NCBI RefSeq assembly: GCF_030160295.1 | Contig: NZ_BSOB01000030.1 | Location: 1-32,522 of the forward strand | Origin: Dyella acidisoli | GTDB taxonomy: Bacteria; Pseudomonadota; Gammaproteobacteria; Xanthomonadales; Rhodanobacteraceae | Direction of reading: 5' to 3' | Length of the DNA stretch: 32,522 nt | In this document: piece by piece, positions 24,159-31,685 of the stretch | Numbering within the stretch: the first letter of the stretch is position 1 | Layout of the letters: the number at the start of each line of letters is the position of its first letter | Notes under the pieces: generated by a model | Told to the model about the DNA's origin: nothing | Seen by the model: the letters and a program-made list of their open reading frames with translations, nothing else | The model's database searches: none | Made by a program: the position numbers and the translations under genes

Positions 24159-25369
24159 ACTGGGATTTGCTACTGACGCACGCATCGCTGGCCACCTTTG
24201 TCGGCGAAGCCAGCTATGGCTTGTTGAATGATGCCGCCGTGGCATGTCAGGACGGACAAATTGTGTGGATCGGCTCGATGCGCGATTTGCCTGCCGCTTC
24301 GGCGGCCACGGCGCGCGAAGTGCATGATCTGGACGGCGCGCTCGTCACGCCCGGCTTGATCGACTGCCACACGCATCTGGTGTTTGGCGGCGATCGTGCG
24401 CAGGAGTTCGATCTGCGACTCAACGGCGCCACGTACGAAGACATTGCACGTGCTGGCGGCGGTATCGTCTCCACGGTACGCGCCACACGCAATGCGAGCG
24501 AAGACGAGCTGTTGGCGCAATCGCTACCACGTGCGCGTGCTTTGCTCGAGGATGGCGTCACCACGCTGGAAATCAAATCCGGCTACGGCCTGGAGCTGAG
24601 TGCGGAGCGAAACATGCTGCGTGTCGCCCGCCGTATCGGCGAGGGTTTGGGCGTTCATGTGCAAACCAGTTTTCTTGGCCTCCATGCGTTGCCACCGGAA
24701 TACAAAGATCGCCGCGACGATTACGTCGATCTAGTTTGCAACGAGATGTTGCCGGCGCTGGCCGACGAGGGTCTTATCGACGCGGTAGACGCCTTTTGCG
24801 AAGGCATTGGCTTCACCCGCGCCGAGACACAACGCGTGTTCGAGCATGCACGACAGTTGGGTTTGCGCGTAAAGCTGCACGCGGAGCAATTATCCGATCT
24901 GGATGGCGCGGCGCTCGTCGCCGAATTCGGTGGATTGTCCGCGGATCACCTCGAATATCTCAGCGACTCAGGCATCCAGGCGATGGCACGCGCAGGCACC
25001 GTGGCAGTGTTGCTACCCGGCGCCTTCTATGCACTACGCGAAACCAAACTTCCGCCGGTATCCGCGCTGCGCTCGCATGGCGTGCCGATCGCCATTGCGA
25101 CGGATTGCAACCCCGGTACCTCGCCACTGCTTTCGCTGCGCCTGGCGGCAAACATGGCCTGCACGCTGTTCCGCATGACACCCGAAGAGGCGCTGCGTGG
25201 TATTACGGTAAACGCTGCCCGCGCATTGGGTTTGCATGATCGCGGCACGCTCGCGGTGGGTAAACGCGCGGACCTGGTTGTGTGGCATGCGAAGCAGCCG
25301 GCCGAGCTTTGTTATTGGATCAGTGGCGGACTGGTGCGACAAGTCTGGATCGGCGGCGTCGCGGCGTGA
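24155..25369 (+). CDS. hutI: Imidazolonepropionase
   Basis: HutI hydrolyses 4-imidazolone-5-propionate to N-formimidoyl-L-glutamate, the third step of histidine degradation. This 404-aa amidohydrolase has the metal-binding His72/His74 ([14 protein letters not shown]), the family stretch [30 protein letters not shown], the Zn ligand His in [18 protein letters not shown] and [11 protein letters not shown]. Length fits the family. The ATG overlaps the ClC stop by four bases. A strong terminator follows 20 bases after the stop. It is 3.3 kb from hutF and 20 kb from hutU, so the pathway genes are neither one operon nor fully scattered. Confidence 0.98.
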   Translation: MNWDLLLTHASLATFVGEASYGLLNDAAVACQDGQIVWIGSMRDLPAASAATAREVHDLDGALVTPGLIDCHTHLVFGGDRAQEFDLRLNGATYEDIARAGGGIVSTVRATRNASEDELLAQSLPRARALLEDGVTTLEIKSGYGLELSAERNMLRVARRIGEGLGVHVQTSFLGLHALPPEYKDRRDDYVDLVCNEMLPALADEGLIDAVDAFCEGIGFTRAETQRVFEHARQLGLRVKLHAEQLSDLDGAALVAEFGGLSADHLEYLSDSGIQAMARAGTVAVLLPGAFYALRETKLPPVSALRSHGVPIAIATDCNPGTSPLLSLRLAANMACTLFRMTPEEALRGITVNAARALGLHDRGTLAVGKRADLVVWHAKQPAELCYWISGGLVRQVWIGGVAA

Positions 25370-25389
25370 CATCGCCCTGAAGTGCACAC

Positions 25390-25419
25390 AAAAAAGCCCC
25401 CGACCAGCGGGGGCTTTTT
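25390..25419. terminator. Strong bidirectional terminator between hutI and THX
   Basis: Stem GCCCCC (25396-25401)/GGGGGC (25409-25414) with loop of seven, flanked by A5 on the left and T5 on the right. It can stop transcription on both strands, serving hutI (+) and the THX gene (-). Confidence 0.95.
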
Positions 25420-25441
25420 CGTATCGGCGAGCCTGGAAAGC

Positions 25442-25609
25442 TCAGGCCGACTTCTTCTTCGGAGCGGCGGCGGCCTTCTTCACGACTGCCGGCTTGGCCA
25501 CGGTTGACTTGGCACCGGCCACTGCGGGCTTTACCACGTGCGCGCGGGTGTTGCCGTAGCTGCCACGGTAGGTCTTGCCACGGCGGGTTTTGCGATCGCC
25601 CTTGCCCAT
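25442..25609 (-). CDS. 30S ribosomal protein THX
   Basis: This 55-aa basic protein starts MGKGDRKTRRGKTYRGSYGN, which matches the ribosomal protein THX (bTHX) signature GKGDxxTRRGKxxRGxYG. THX binds a cavity among 16S rRNA helices at the top of the 30S head. The short Thermus protein is about 26 residues; here an Ala/Lys/Val-rich tail (VKPAVAGAKSTVAKPAVV, then KKAAAAPKKKSA) doubles the length, as in related proteobacteria. AAGGAG lies 8 bases before the ATG, a strong site that suits a ribosomal protein. It is separated from the upstream CDF gene by 84 bases on the same strand, and its end is marked by the shared terminator. Confidence 0.9.
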   Translation of the reverse strand: MGKGDRKTRRGKTYRGSYGNTRAHVVKPAVAGAKSTVAKPAVVKKAAAAPKKKSA

Positions 25610-25693
25610 AGGAAGCTCCTTGATTCGTAATGCTGTGGATGGTTAATCATCGTAGCAGCGGCGGGCCAAAGCGCAAGCGCGCCCGGAAAAGCA

Positions 25694-26653
25694 CTAATGA
25701 TGATGCGACGAATGGTGCCGTGCCCCGCAGTCGGGGCTTCCGTCCGGGCAATGTCCGGGGTCGATCTGCACCGTAGCGTGGCGAATGCCGAAGCGCTCCA
25801 GCAGCGTGCGATTGACCGCCGCCAGCGCACGTGCCCCGTCATCCCGGTCGTGCAATTCGAGGTGCAGCGTAGCCATGCGCGAACCCGAAGCGAGTTGCCA
25901 TACGTGCAGATGATGAACATCGCGAATGGAAGCATCGGCACCTCGCAATGCCGTTTCTACCTCATGCGTATCCATGCCCTCGGGCACGCCTTCCAGGAGA
26001 ATGTGCGTGGAGCGCCGTAGCAATTGCCATGCACTGTGCAGGATCAACAACGAGACCAGCACCGACAGCATGGGATCTGCCCAATTCCAGCCGAGCCAAC
26101 GCACCGCCAACGCTGCAAGCACCGCGCCGACCGAACCAAGCAGATCGCCCAATACGTGCAAGCTGGCAGCACCAATGTTCACATCGTCGTGCGCGTGATC
26201 ATGCAGGCTGCGCAACACGATCAGGTTCACCAGCAAGCCGACGATAGCTACGCTGAGCATGACACCGGAAAGAATCGCCACTGGCTTGAAAAAGCGCTCG
26301 ATCGCTTCGTAAGCAATCAATCCGACCAGCACGAATTGCGTGAGTGCATTGACGAAACCGGCCAGCACTTCCATGCGGCCATAGCCGTAGGTGCGGCGCG
26401 CATCGGCGGGACGCTTCGCCATGCGCGCGGCAAACAACGCAAGCAATAGCGCAGCGGCGTCCACCAACATGTGGCCGGCATCAGCCAGCAGCGCCAGCGA
26501 ACCGGACCACCAGCCGCCTGCTGCTTCGGCGACCATCATGCCCGCGGTAAGCACGAAGGCGAACAGCAATTTGCGCTCACGCCCTGTCGCGCCCGTCTCG
26601 TGGGCATGGGCGTGATGGTGATGATCGTGGGTGTGGCTGTGCGCGTGATTCAT
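25694..26653 (-). CDS. CDF-family zinc exporter (ZitB/CzcD-like)
   Basis: This 319-aa cation diffusion facilitator exchanges Zn2+ (or Cd/Co) for protons. Six membrane helices are evident; the metal sites are HxxxD motifs in ALLADAGHMLVDAAAL (D58, H61, D65) and ASLHVLGDLLGSVG. His-rich stretches MNHAHSHTHDHHHHAHAH at the N-terminus, HDHAHDD in the middle loop and HHSSHHH at the C-terminus are typical of zinc members. It lies downstream of a MerC-domain gene (56 bases) that has a Zur-like box, and near zur. Zur in the related genus Xanthomonas is reported to activate a zinc exporter as well as repress uptake, so control by Zur is likely but not shown. Confidence 0.94.
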   Translation of the reverse strand: MNHAHSHTHDHHHHAHAHETGATGRERKLLFAFVLTAGMMVAEAAGGWWSGSLALLADAGHMLVDAAALLLALFAARMAKRPADARRTYGYGRMEVLAGFVNALTQFVLVGLIAYEAIERFFKPVAILSGVMLSVAIVGLLVNLIVLRSLHDHAHDDVNIGAASLHVLGDLLGSVGAVLAALAVRWLGWNWADPMLSVLVSLLILHSAWQLLRRSTHILLEGVPEGMDTHEVETALRGADASIRDVHHLHVWQLASGSRMATLHLELHDRDDGARALAAVNRTLLERFGIRHATVQIDPGHCPDGSPDCGARHHSSHHH

Positions 26654-26709
26654 GCCGACATGCTAGAAAGCAGTGCGGCCGTTACACAATCACCGCGCTT
26701 GAGCGCGAT

Positions 26710-27144
26710 TCATCCGTGCGCGCAATGCGGGCCATGTTCATGGCGAAATTGGTGGTCAAGGCGAAGATTGAAGAAATGCGCGCTAGCCAACAGCATGCCG
26801 CCGCAGGTCACCATCACGCTATGCACGATGATCGGATAGTTTTCCGCGAGCGTGACGCCCAGGACCAGCAACATCAGACCGGGAAGCGCCAATCGCAGCG
26901 GTAGCGGACGATGATGGCGGCGATAGCCATTGACCAAGGCGACCAGCGCAAGTGCGCTGGCAAACAGCACGAAACCCCGCTCGAAGGCGTGATCAGCGAG
27001 AAAGCTCAGGCCCAGCAGCGGCAGGATCGCCAGCACGAACGGCAAGGCCGCGCAATGGATGGCACATAGGAACGAAGCGGTTGCACCGATACGGTCAGCT
27101 ATAGACCACCAGCGGGCATTCGGCGGCGTTGGCGTGGGATCCAT
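26710..27144 (-). CDS. MerC-domain membrane protein
   Basis: This 144-aa protein has four predicted membrane helices and the MerC metal motif CAIHC (Cys27, His30, Cys31) in the first helix, which in MerC binds Hg2+ for import. Later a cytoplasmic HPLRH-like His-rich tail (HQFRHEHGPHCAHG) can bind metal. Because a Zur-box-like site covers its promoter and a zinc exporter follows, the natural metal may be zinc, not mercury; no other mer gene is present. The ATG at 27144 has only a weak ribosome site; upstream reading to 27330 runs through an inverted-repeat element and is rejected. Membrane metal role is secure in kind; the metal is inferred. Confidence 0.85.
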   Translation of the reverse strand: MDPTPTPPNARWWSIADRIGATASFLCAIHCAALPFVLAILPLLGLSFLADHAFERGFVLFASALALVALVNGYRRHHRPLPLRLALPGLMLLVLGVTLAENYPIIVHSVMVTCGGMLLASAHFFNLRLDHQFRHEHGPHCAHG

Positions 27145-27192
27145 GAGCGGGATGGCACCATGCGAAATCGCCGGCGGGGTCCGGCAACATTT

Positions 27193-27207
27193 TGATACAT
27201 TATAACA
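27193..27207 (-). promoter_or_regulatory. Zur-box-like site overlapping a TATAAT -10 element
   Basis: On the minus strand TGTTATAATGTATCA matches the proteobacterial Zur core TGTTATANTATAACA at 12 of 14 fixed positions. It contains TATAAT (27204-27199), about 49 bases upstream of the MerC-domain start. A repressor bound here would block RNA polymerase, so zinc-loaded Zur likely represses the MerC (and possibly CDF) transcript. The zur gene itself is 200 bases away. Confidence 0.6.
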
Positions 27208-27240
27208 TCCGCAAGCTGTCCGCAAGGGACGGGGGAACGA

Positions 27241-27401
27241 GAGCCTTTTCAATGTCCCAGCGTAGTTCGCATAGCCCCTTAGTGGTCGCCGGGTGGTCGT
27301 GCGTGGCGCAGCGCCAGGCTGTCTGGTCAAGCCGCGCGCGGCCGCATGGCGACCACTAAGGGGCTATGCGGGCTGCGGGGGGGGGGATATTGAACAGGCT
27401 C
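27241..27401. mobile_element. MITE-like inverted-repeat element with G10 tract
   Basis: The block starts GAGCCTTTTCAAT and ends ATTGAACAGGCTC. Inside, a perfect 23-bp inverted pair (27268-27290 and 27348-27370) flanks a 57-base GC-rich centre. Taken together the arms extend to about 50 bases with gaps. A run of ten Gs lies at 27377-27386. It has no coding capacity and no clear target duplication. It sits between the zur stop and the MerC promoter and could form a long hairpin in the transcript. A non-autonomous mobile element is the best explanation; a chromosomal regulatory hairpin is the alternative. Confidence 0.55.
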
Positions 27402-27404
27402 TTT

Positions 27405-27908
27405 TTAGGCTTTACGGCACTGCTTGCACACGCCGTGCACTTCCAGCGTCTGCGCCTGGGGACGAAAGCCGAAAGCCTTGGCCTGCGCTTCGATCAGCTC
27501 AGCGACGCGTTCGTCGCACACTTCCTGTGCACTGGAGCAAACGTCGCAGATCAGGAACGGCACCTGGTGCGCTTCGGCCGGGTGATGACAGGAAACGAAC
27601 GCGTTGATCGATTCCAGCTTGTGGATGAAGCCGTGTTCGAGCAGAAAGTCGAGCGCGCGATAGACAGTAGGCGGCGCTGCATTGCCATGACGTTCACGCA
27701 GATGATCGAGCAGGTCGTACGCCTTCACCGGCTTGCCAGCTGCGGCGATCAGCTCAAGCACTTCCTTGCGCAGCGGAGTAAGGCGCAAACCGCGCTCCTC
27801 GCTTGCATGCTCCACCGCTGCCACGAAATCGCTGGGGCTCTCGTGATGATGGTGGATGTGTTCCTTGGCGGACGTATTGCTCACTGAATTCACCTCGATG
27901 GCGATCAT
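27405..27908 (-). CDS. zur: Zinc uptake regulator (Fur family)
   Basis: This 167-aa Fur-family repressor has the winged HTH RLTPLRKEVLELIAAAGKPVKAYDLLDHL...PPTVYRALDFLLEHGF (about 42-94), the regulatory-metal Cys107/His108 (VSCHH), the structural zinc pairs CDVC (121-124) and CKQC (161-164), and FLICDVC typical of Zur, not Fur. A His run (19-22, HHHH) lies in the N-terminal tail. Zur binds DNA when zinc is plentiful. A GTG at 27884 with GAGG 8 bases upstream is an equally likely start and would give a 159-aa protein with the His run near its N-terminus. It follows a small membrane-protein gene by 10 bases. Zinc genes lie downstream beyond a repeat. Confidence 0.92.
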   Translation of the reverse strand: MIAIEVNSVSNTSAKEHIHHHHESPSDFVAAVEHASEERGLRLTPLRKEVLELIAAAGKPVKAYDLLDHLRERHGNAAPPTVYRALDFLLEHGFIHKLESINAFVSCHHPAEAHQVPFLICDVCSSAQEVCDERVAELIEAQAKAFGFRPQAQTLEVHGVCKQCRKA

Positions 27909-27918
27909 ACACCTGCCA

Positions 27919-28194
27919 CTAATGGGAACGAGGCAGCGGTGGAGGCTTCGCCGATTTGGGGGCAAGCAGCACGATAATCCAGCCGATGGGCCCGAGCACT
28001 AGCGCCCAGATCACGCCTGCCAACAACCGTCCGCGCCACCAGCCGAGCAGCGCTCCCACCGCGACGAAGGCCAGGTTCCACCAGAACAAAGCAGCCCATG
28101 GGACCATCGCCATCAGGTTGAAGAAGATGTGCAGGTAAGCGTCGGGGGCGTCCATGTCGACGCCTTGGGTGGCTTTGGCTAGGAGTTCGTCCAC
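27919..28194 (-). CDS. Small membrane protein of unknown function (91 aa)
   Basis: The 91-aa protein has two hydrophobic segments (about 24-52 and 59-78) and a Pro/Lys-rich tail (APKSAKPPPLPRSH). The start is GTG at 28194 with GGGAG about 11 bases upstream; an internal ATG (Met14) lacks a ribosome site. It precedes zur by 10 bases and is likely co-transcribed with it. I do not recognise the family beyond a general resemblance to small PLDc_N-like inner-membrane proteins (LLGWWRGRLLAGVIWALVLGPIGWIIVL), and no function is proposed. Confidence 0.75.
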   Translation of the reverse strand: MDELLAKATQGVDMDAPDAYLHIFFNLMAMVPWAALFWWNLAFVAVGALLGWWRGRLLAGVIWALVLGPIGWIIVLLAPKSAKPPPLPRSH

Positions 28195-28260
28195 TAGCGC
28201 TCTACTCCCTTTCCTGGTGAAGCGGATATCTACACGTTCTCATGAAGCTCAATTTTTCGT

Positions 28261-28341
28261 GCCGTCATTCCCGCGAAAGCGGGAATCCATGTTGCTCTCC
28301 GGAGAAAGCGACAATGGATTCCCGCTTCCGCGGGAATGACG
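28261..28341. repeat. Paired palindromic repeat (second copy)
   Basis: Arms 28261-28290 and 28314-28341 are inverted copies with one or two differences, of the same family as 19218-19302 but with a different spacer. A CCCTCCCC/GGGGAGAGGG hairpin (28391-28413) follows before the gltX stop. Confidence 0.85.
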
Positions 28342-28390
28342 ACCCCATGGCTTGATTACCCAATTTCGCAAGCTTTGCCCCTCACCCCGA

Positions 28391-28413
28391 CCCCCTCCCC
28401 AAAGGGGAGAGGG
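28391..28413. repeat. CCCTCCCC hairpin beyond gltX
   Basis: CCCTCCCC-AAA-GGGGAGAGGG is a member of the CCCTCTCC family, preceded by CCCCTCACCCCGACC. In the gltX direction the T-run comes before the stem, so it is not a classic intrinsic terminator. Confidence 0.55.
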
Positions 28414-28422
28414 AGAAAAAAC

Positions 28423-29823
28423 TCAGGCTTGCGCCAGCGCCACCGCATCATCGATACGCTTCAACGCCACTTCGCGCCCAGCGAGATAAATGGTGTGATC
28501 AATCGACGGCGACACCTGCGTGCCGGTCATCGCCACGCGTAGCGGCTGAGCGATCTTGCCCATACCAAGTTCCAGTTTGGCGGCAACCTGTTCGATCACC
28601 TGATGGATCGGCTCCGGCTTCCACTCACATGCCGCGAGCAGCTCGCGCGCAGCTTGCAGCACCTGCGCCGCACTGTCGTTCTTCAGATGCTTGGCGATGG
28701 CCTTGTCGTCCCATTCGGTGATCGGGCCGTACCAGATCTTCGCGCGCTCGGCCATGTCCTTCAGCGTTTGCACGCGGTCGCGCAATGCGACGATCACGTC
28801 GGCCGGTGCAGGTCCCTTACTGAAGTCGATATCAGCACGCGCGAGATGCCATTCGAATTCCGGCGCCAGTTGCTTCGGATCATCAGTCTTCAAGTAGTGC
28901 TGATTGAGCCACAGCAGCTTTTCGGTATCGAAACGCGAAGCTGCTTTGTTGACGTCCGCCACGTCGAACAACTTAATCATTTCCTCGCGCGAGAAAATTT
29001 CCTGATCACCGTGCGACCAGCCCAGGCGCACCAGGTAATTGAGGATGGCGTGCGGCAGGAAGCCGTTTTCGCGGTACTCCATCACGCTCACCGAATTGGT
29101 GCGCTTGGACAGTTTCTTGCCTTCCTTGTCCAGAATCATCGGCAGGTGCGCAAACTCCGGCACCTTGGCGCCGAGCGCGTGATAGATGTTGATCTGGCGC
29201 GGCGTGTTGTTGACGTGGTCATCACCACGGATCACTTCGGTGATGCCCATGTCGATATCGTCGACCACCACGGCGAAGTTGTAGGTAGGCCAGCCGTCGG
29301 AACGGAAGATCACCAGATCATCCAGCTCCGTGTTGGACCACTCCACCCTGCCCTTGACCTTGTCGTCCCACACCACGGAGCCTTCCAGCGGATTCTTGAA
29401 ACGGATCACGCGGTTCGGATCGTCGCGATAGGGTTCGTTGCGATCGCGGTAATAACCGTTGTAGCGCGGCTTCTCGCCACGTGCCATGGCGGATTCGCGC
29501 ATTGCTTCGATTTCTTCCTTGCTTTCGTACGCGTAGTAGGCCTTCCCCGCTGCGACGAGATCGAGTGCAACTTGCTTATAGCGTTCCAGACGATGCGTCT
29601 GAAATATCGGCGCCTGGTCGGCACTCAGATCCAGCCATTGCATGGCATCCAAAATGGCCTGCACGGCAGCGTCGGTGGAACGCTCGCGATCGGTGTCCTC
29701 AATGCGCAACAGGAAATCGCCGCCGCGACGACGCGCCTCCAGCCAGCAATACAGCGCGGTGCGCGCGCCGCCGATGTGCAGGAAACCGGTGGGACTGGGG
29801 GCGAAGCGGGTGCGGACGGTCAT
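28423..29823 (-). CDS. gltX: Glutamyl-tRNA synthetase
   Basis: GltX charges tRNA-Glu (and tRNA-Gln in some species) with glutamate. This 466-aa class I synthetase has the HIGH-type motif [16 protein letters not shown] (HIGG at 16-19), [10 protein letters not shown], the KMSKS-type loop [11 protein letters not shown] around residue 240, the catalytic-domain stretch [31 protein letters not shown] and the anticodon-binding helical domain at the C-terminus. The length is normal. It is on its own on the minus strand; the ribosome site is weak. It has no paralogue in the window, so discrimination for tRNA-Gln cannot be judged. Confidence 0.98.
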   Translation of the reverse strand: MTVRTRFAPSPTGFLHIGGARTALYCWLEARRRGGDFLLRIEDTDRERSTDAAVQAILDAMQWLDLSADQAPIFQTHRLERYKQVALDLVAAGKAYYAYESKEEIEAMRESAMARGEKPRYNGYYRDRNEPYRDDPNRVIRFKNPLEGSVVWDDKVKGRVEWSNTELDDLVIFRSDGWPTYNFAVVVDDIDMGITEVIRGDDHVNNTPRQINIYHALGAKVPEFAHLPMILDKEGKKLSKRTNSVSVMEYRENGFLPHAILNYLVRLGWSHGDQEIFSREEMIKLFDVADVNKAASRFDTEKLLWLNQHYLKTDDPKQLAPEFEWHLARADIDFSKGPAPADVIVALRDRVQTLKDMAERAKIWYGPITEWDDKAIAKHLKNDSAAQVLQAARELLAACEWKPEPIHQVIEQVAAKLELGMGKIAQPLRVAMTGTQVSPSIDHTIYLAGREVALKRIDDAVALAQA

Positions 29824-29880
29824 GGTCTCGGCGATGCGGCGGATGGAACGGGAAATTTTAGCCGATGCCGCGATGGAACT

Positions 29881-29903
29881 CCCCTCTCCCGGAGGGAGAG
29901 GGG
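29881..29903. terminator. CCCCTCTCCC hairpin between gltX and DUF4399
   Basis: A perfect 10-bp stem with GGA loop lies past the DUF4399 stop, in the 100-base gap before the gltX start. A short T-rich tail (CTTTAGATTTT) follows on the plus strand; on the minus strand there is none. Family member of the CCCTCTCC repeats; terminator role is possible. Confidence 0.55.
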
Positions 29904-29923
29904 CTTTAGATTTTGCGCATTGC

Positions 29924-30358
29924 TTACTTCACATGCACCGTAACCACCTTCGATACCACCGGCGGATCAAACGGAATGTGGTTGGTATCACCCAGCTCCA
30001 ATTGCAGCGTATGCGTGCCGGGCGACAACTTCAGTGTGGTTTCGGTCTGGCCGCCGCCGAAATGGAGGTGCTGCTCATCTTTCAGAATCGGCTGACCGGC
30101 AGGCGGCAGGTCTTTCACATCCACCAACAGATGATGGTGGCCGGTCTTTTCATGCGCATCGCCAGCGGGCGCAACGCCCATGCCTTTGAGGCCGAAGCGT
30201 ACGGTGAAGCTTTGCGGCACGGTGGCGCCGTCCTGCGGGGAAATGATGTAAACCTCGGCGCCGGCCGGCGCTTTGGTGACCGGCAAGGCAGGCGCCTCGG
30301 CAGCAAAGATGGAACCGGTTGCGGTGGCTAATGCGACGACAAGCAGCAAGCGTTTCAT
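29924..30358 (-). CDS. DUF4399 family exported protein
   Basis: This 144-aa protein has a signal peptide ([19 protein letters not shown], cleavage near 19-20) and a beta-rich domain with the DUF4399 stretches [59 protein letters not shown] and [20 protein letters not shown]. The His cluster HHHLLVD plus HLHFG hints at metal binding. The family is common in periplasmic proteins of proteobacteria; its role is not established. AGGAGG lies 5 bases before the ATG, and longer upstream frames are rejected. It diverges from the glycosyltransferase gene with 166 bases between. Confidence 0.9.
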   Translation of the reverse strand: MKRLLLVVALATATGSIFAAEAPALPVTKAPAGAEVYIISPQDGATVPQSFTVRFGLKGMGVAPAGDAHEKTGHHHLLVDVKDLPPAGQPILKDEQHLHFGGGQTETTLKLSPGTHTLQLELGDTNHIPFDPPVVSKVVTVHVK

Positions 30359-30524
30359 GAGAGCCTCCTGATCCAGAAGTCCGTTCACGCAATCTAGCCG
30401 AGTTAGGTCCTTCTGGGCACGGTTTTCCTCGTTTGGTAACACCCGTAACCGGCCTGTCACCTGAACGCCATCGCAACGCAACGGCACAAGAGGAAGCTAT
30501 CGCCGTACAAGACGAGGATGCGCC

Positions 30525-31685
30525 ATGCGTATCGGCATCATCAGCGAGACGTATCCGCCGGAGATCAACGGTGTCGCGCTCACCGTGCATGGTCTGGCGA
30601 CCGGTTTGGCCGCAAAGGGCCACGAGATCGATCTCATCCGTCCTCGTCAAACCGTCAGCCACACCGACGAACCGGGCATCCACGCACTGGAAACGCGCGG
30701 TGCGGCCTTGCCCCGCTATCCCGGCCTGCGCTTCGGTCTCCCTGCCTACCGCACGCTCCGCCAGCGCTGGACGGAACGCCGTCCCGATGCGATCTACGTC
30801 GCCACGGAAGGTCCGCTGGGCCGATCCGCCGTGAAGACCGCCGTGCGGTTGGGCATTCCTGTTGCAACTGGTTTCCACACCCGTTTCGATGCCTACGCCA
30901 ATCACTATGGCGTGGGTTTTCTCACACCGGTCGTACACGGTTATCTGCGCCGCTTCCATCAACGCGCAAACATCACCCTGGTACCTACCGATGCGCTCGC
31001 AGCGGAATTGACGGCGATGGGCGTCGATCATGCACGCCTGCTGCGCCGTGCGGTGGATACGAAGTTGTTCCATCCGTCCAAGCGCGATGTCGCGCTGCGC
31101 GAAAGCTGGGGCGTGGATGCGGATACGCCAGTGGTGCTGTATGTGGGCCGCATCGCACCGGAAAAGAATCTGGAACTCGCGGTGGACACGTTCCGCGCAA
31201 TCCAGCAGGTGGCACCGAAAGCACGCTACGTGTGGGTGGGCGATGGCCCTGCGCGCGCGGGGCTGCAGGCAGCGCATCCGGATTTCATCTTCGTGGGCAT
31301 GAAGCGCGACGAGGCGTTGGCGGCCCATTACGCCAGTGCGGATCTGTTTCCATTCCCGAGCCTGAGCGAAACCTTCGGCAACGTGATCCTGGAAGCGCTC
31401 GCCGCCGGCCTGCCGGTGGTGGCCTATGCGGAAGGCGCGGCACGCGAACATCTGTTCGACGGCAACAACGGTTACCGCATCACCTCCGGCGATGCACGCG
31501 CCTTTACGGATGCCGCGGTAACGCTCGCCTCCGACATTAACTTGATCCGCCACTTGGGCCAGGCTGCGACCGCCAGCGTCGAACGCCTTTCGCCGGACGC
31601 GGTGATCCGCGAATTCGAGAACCTGCTGCGCGACCTGGTCGAGGAGAATGTGCATGACCGCCATGTCACCATCGCAGCTGCCTGA
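30525..31685 (+). CDS. GT4-family glycosyltransferase (MgtA-like mannosyltransferase)
   Basis: This 386-aa GT-B enzyme begins RIGIISETYPPEINGVALTVHGLATGLAAKGH, the acceptor-domain start of the GT4 family, then GFHTRFDAYA, the nucleotide-sugar domain VGRIAPEKNLE (207-217), VGDGPAR and the catalytic Ex7E motif Glu282...Glu290 (SETFGNVILEALAAGLPVV). The best match is to GDP-mannose-dependent alpha-mannosyltransferases and sulfoquinovosyl-type lipid glycosyltransferases; the real donor is not clear. Its 3' end overlaps the PAP2 gene by 32 bases, and the pair is likely a lipid or glycolipid unit: the phosphatase may act on a lipid or carrier phosphate that the transferase uses. That link is inferred. 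Confidence 0.92.
   Translation: MRIGIISETYPPEINGVALTVHGLATGLAAKGHEIDLIRPRQTVSHTDEPGIHALETRGAALPRYPGLRFGLPAYRTLRQRWTERRPDAIYVATEGPLGRSAVKTAVRLGIPVATGFHTRFDAYANHYGVGFLTPVVHGYLRRFHQRANITLVPTDALAAELTAMGVDHARLLRRAVDTKLFHPSKRDVALRESWGVDADTPVVLYVGRIAPEKNLELAVDTFRAIQQVAPKARYVWVGDGPARAGLQAAHPDFIFVGMKRDEALAAHYASADLFPFPSLSETFGNVILEALAAGLPVVAYAEGAAREHLFDGNNGYRITSGDARAFTDAAVTLASDINLIRHLGQAATASVERLSPDAVIREFENLLRDLVEENVHDRHVTIAAA

Noticed and set aside
26710-27144. Mercury resistance operon
   Set aside because: Only the MerC-type domain is present. merR, merT, merP and merA are all missing, and the neighbours concern zinc.
27377-27386. Phase-variable coding switch by the G10 tract
   Set aside because: The tract lies outside every supported gene and some distance from any promoter spacing, so it cannot shift a reading frame. 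It is mentioned only as part of the repeat element.
28603-29943. 446-codon open frame on the plus strand
   Set aside because: It is the antisense shadow of gltX, which has HIGG and KLSKR motifs in place.
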